From positions 1-12,514 of the forward strand of contig CAYRHS010000090.1 in assembly GCA_964424125.1 (NCBI GenBank): a stretch of DNA of 12,514 nt, given 5' to 3'. Under the pieces are notes generated by a model, which saw only the letters and a program-made list of their open reading frames with translations, was not told the origin of the DNA and searched no databases. Below, one piece after another: positions 11,298 to 12,514 of the stretch (position 1 is its first letter; every line of letters starts with the position of its first letter). Source of the stretch: CAYRHS01 sp964424125 (GTDB taxonomy: Bacteria > Actinomycetota > Acidimicrobiia > IMCC26256 > JAOSJL01). The translations under genes were made by a program, and so were the position numbers.

Positions 11298-12514
11298 AGG
11301 CGGTCATCATGGCAGGAGGCGAGGGGACCCGCCTCCGTCCGCTCACGAGCAGCCAGCCCAAGCCGATGATGCCGCTCGTCAATCGGCCGATGATGGAACA
11401 CATCGTCGCGTTGCTCGCCGAGCACGGCTTCGACGAGATCGTGGTGACGGTCGCCTATCTCGCCAACCAGATCCGGACCTATTTCGGCAACGGGTCCGAG
11501 TTCGGGGTGCGGATGCAGTACGCGACCGAGGAATCGCCGCTCGGAACGGCCGGGTCGGTCCGAAACGCCTCCGCCGAGCTCGACGACCGTTTCCTCGTCA
11601 TCTCGGGCGACGTCCTCACCGACATCGACCTCACCGCCGCCGTGAAAGCCCACGAAGAGTCGGGGGCCGCTGCGACCATCGCGCTCAAGCGTGTCGAGAA
11701 CCCCCTCGAGTTCGGCATCGTCATCACCCGTGAGGACGGATCGATCGAGCGCTTCCTCGAGAAGCCGGGGTGGGGTCAGGTCTTCTCCGACACCATCAAC
11801 ACGGGCATCTACGTGCTCGAGCCCCGCGTCTTCGACTTCATCCCGCCCGAGGAGGTCGTGGACTTCTCGGGCGACGTGTTCCCGGCCATGCTCGAGCAGG
11901 GTCTCTCGATCCACGGCCACGTCGTCGACGGGTACTGGGAGGACGTGGGGACCCTCGAGGCGTACCTGCGCGCGCACACGGACGTGCTCGATGGTCGGGT
12001 GCACGTGGAGATCCCCGGCTTCCGGATCAGTGAGAACGTGTGGCTCGGCGAAGGGTCCGATATCGATCCACGAGCGCGGGTCGACGGCCCCGTCGTGATC
12101 GGCGACAACTGCACGATCGAAGCCGGTACGCATCTGCGCGAGTACACGGTGCTCGGGACGGACGTCGTCGTGAAGCACGACGCGTTCCTCGAGCGCAGCG
12201 TGGTGCACGACCACAGCTACCTGGGGTCGGGCGTACGACTGCGCGGCTGCGTCGCGGGCCGCTCGACCGATCTTCGCCAGGGTGCGCAAGCCGAGGAGGG
12301 CGTCGTCCTCGGCGACGAGGCGTTCATCGGCGAGCAGGCCGTGCTCAATCCCGGCGTGAAGATCTACCCGTTCAAGTCGGTCGACGCGGGCGCGGTGGTG
12401 ACGTCCTCGATCGTCTGGGAGAGCCACGGCGCGCGGACGCTCTTCGGCACCCGGGGAGTGCGGGGCCTGGCCAACGTGGACATCACCCCCGAGGTGGCGG
12501 TGCGGCTCGCAATG
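11294..12514 (+). CDS. GDP-mannose pyrophosphorylase/phosphomannomutase fusion, 5' part
   Basis: The window holds the first 407 codons. The reading frame is still open at the end. Residues 1-230 are a nucleotidyltransferase: 'AGGEGTRLRPLT' (7-18) then 'QPKPMMPL', catalytic Asp in 'SGDVLTD' (D106), 'FLEKPGW', and 'GYWEDVGTLEAYLRAH' (W215-D217). Residues about 245-365 are a left-handed beta-helix of hexapeptide repeats ('VWLGEGSDIDP', 'VVIGDNCTIEAG', 'VVLGDEAFIGEQAVLNPGVKI'). At 384-391 'FGTRGVRG' opens an alpha-D-phosphohexomutase domain, whose catalytic Ser lies beyond the window. Proteins with this order are about 820-830 residues and couple mannose-6-phosphate to mannose-1-phosphate conversion with GDP-mannose synthesis. 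Substrate could instead be a glucose/dTTP type, but the pairing with a mutase favours mannose. The ATG overlaps the upstream stop (ATGA). Confidence 0.9.
   Translation, partial: MKAVIMAGGEGTRLRPLTSSQPKPMMPLVNRPMMEHIVALLAEHGFDEIVVTVAYLANQIRTYFGNGSEFGVRMQYATEESPLGTAGSVRNASAELDDRFLVISGDVLTDIDLTAAVKAHEESGAAATIALKRVENPLEFGIVITREDGSIERFLEKPGWGQVFSDTINTGIYVLEPRVFDFIPPEEVVDFSGDVFPAMLEQGLSIHGHVVDGYWEDVGTLEAYLRAHTDVLDGRVHVEIPGFRISENVWLGEGSDIDPRARVDGPVVIGDNCTIEAGTHLREYTVLGTDVVVKHDAFLERSVVHDHSYLGSGVRLRGCVAGRSTDLRQGAQAEEGVVLGDEAFIGEQAVLNPGVKIYPFKSVDAGAVVTSSIVWESHGARTLFGTRGVRGLANVDITPEVAVRLAM

Noticed and set aside
11225..12427. A 400-codon minus-strand frame opposite the nucleotidyltransferase
   Set aside because: The plus-strand frame has full motif order and stays open to the window end, while the minus product is His/Asp/Arg-rich shadow.
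1..12514. Mobile elements, phage genes, toxin-antitoxin or defence genes, CRISPR, tRNA or rRNA
   Set aside because: I looked for transposase, integrase, repeat-spacer and RNA-gene patterns on both strands and saw none. Base composition and gene style stay even across the window.

Overview
The window is gene-dense, high-GC DNA read on both strands, with GTG and TTG starts, many 1-11 nt gene overlaps and Arg/Ala/Glu/Asp-rich proteins. This points to an actinomycete-type chromosome. The ECF sigma/anti-sigma pair, with a 'DAPPGYA' motif in the anti-sigma, and the GDP-mannose pyrophosphorylase/phosphomannomutase fusion make me think of Acidimicrobiia or a neighbouring deep actinobacterial class. 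That placement is inference. I see no insertion sequence, phage gene, CRISPR array, tRNA or rRNA, and no intergenic gap exceeds about 100 nt.

Left block (1-4111, + strand): a secreted lipoprotein with a HELGH zinc-protease-like motif, an OmpR/PhoB-type response regulator and its overlapping HAMP histidine kinase, a pirin-family cupin, and a small membrane protein coupled to it by a GTGA overlap. A two-unit, 11-bp-period direct repeat sits 9 bp upstream of a possible -10 in front of the lipoprotein gene. That is the geometry of an OmpR-family activator site.

Next block (4108-5551, - strand): an ECF sigma factor with an overlapping single-pass anti-sigma-like protein. A 17-bp-spaced promoter candidate in front of the sigma gene predicts a leaderless TTG start.

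Middle block (5644-8022, + strand): a YHYH-domain lipoprotein, an EF-hand protein anchored at its C terminus and overlapping it by 1 nt, and a stand-alone class III adenylate cyclase domain. Then, on the - strand (8019-9180), an L,D-transpeptidase lipoprotein and a stand-alone Nfu N-terminal-domain protein.

Right block (9266-12514, + strand): a two-gene XdhC (molybdenum hydroxylase maturation) pair, a Dabb-domain protein, a CDP-alcohol phosphatidyltransferase, and the 5' half of a GDP-mannose pyrophosphorylase/phosphomannomutase fusion that runs off the window.

Most functions concern the cell envelope: lipoproteins, peptidoglycan crosslinking, phospholipid headgroups, nucleotide sugars and transmembrane signalling. 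The signals I find most worth checking are the YHYH/EF-hand secreted pair, the repeated spacing of an NANNNT hexamer 6-8 nt before a start codon (leaderless transcription), two convergent gene pairs that share their stop codons in a CTAG tetramer, and the operator-like repeats before the lipoprotein and pirin genes.
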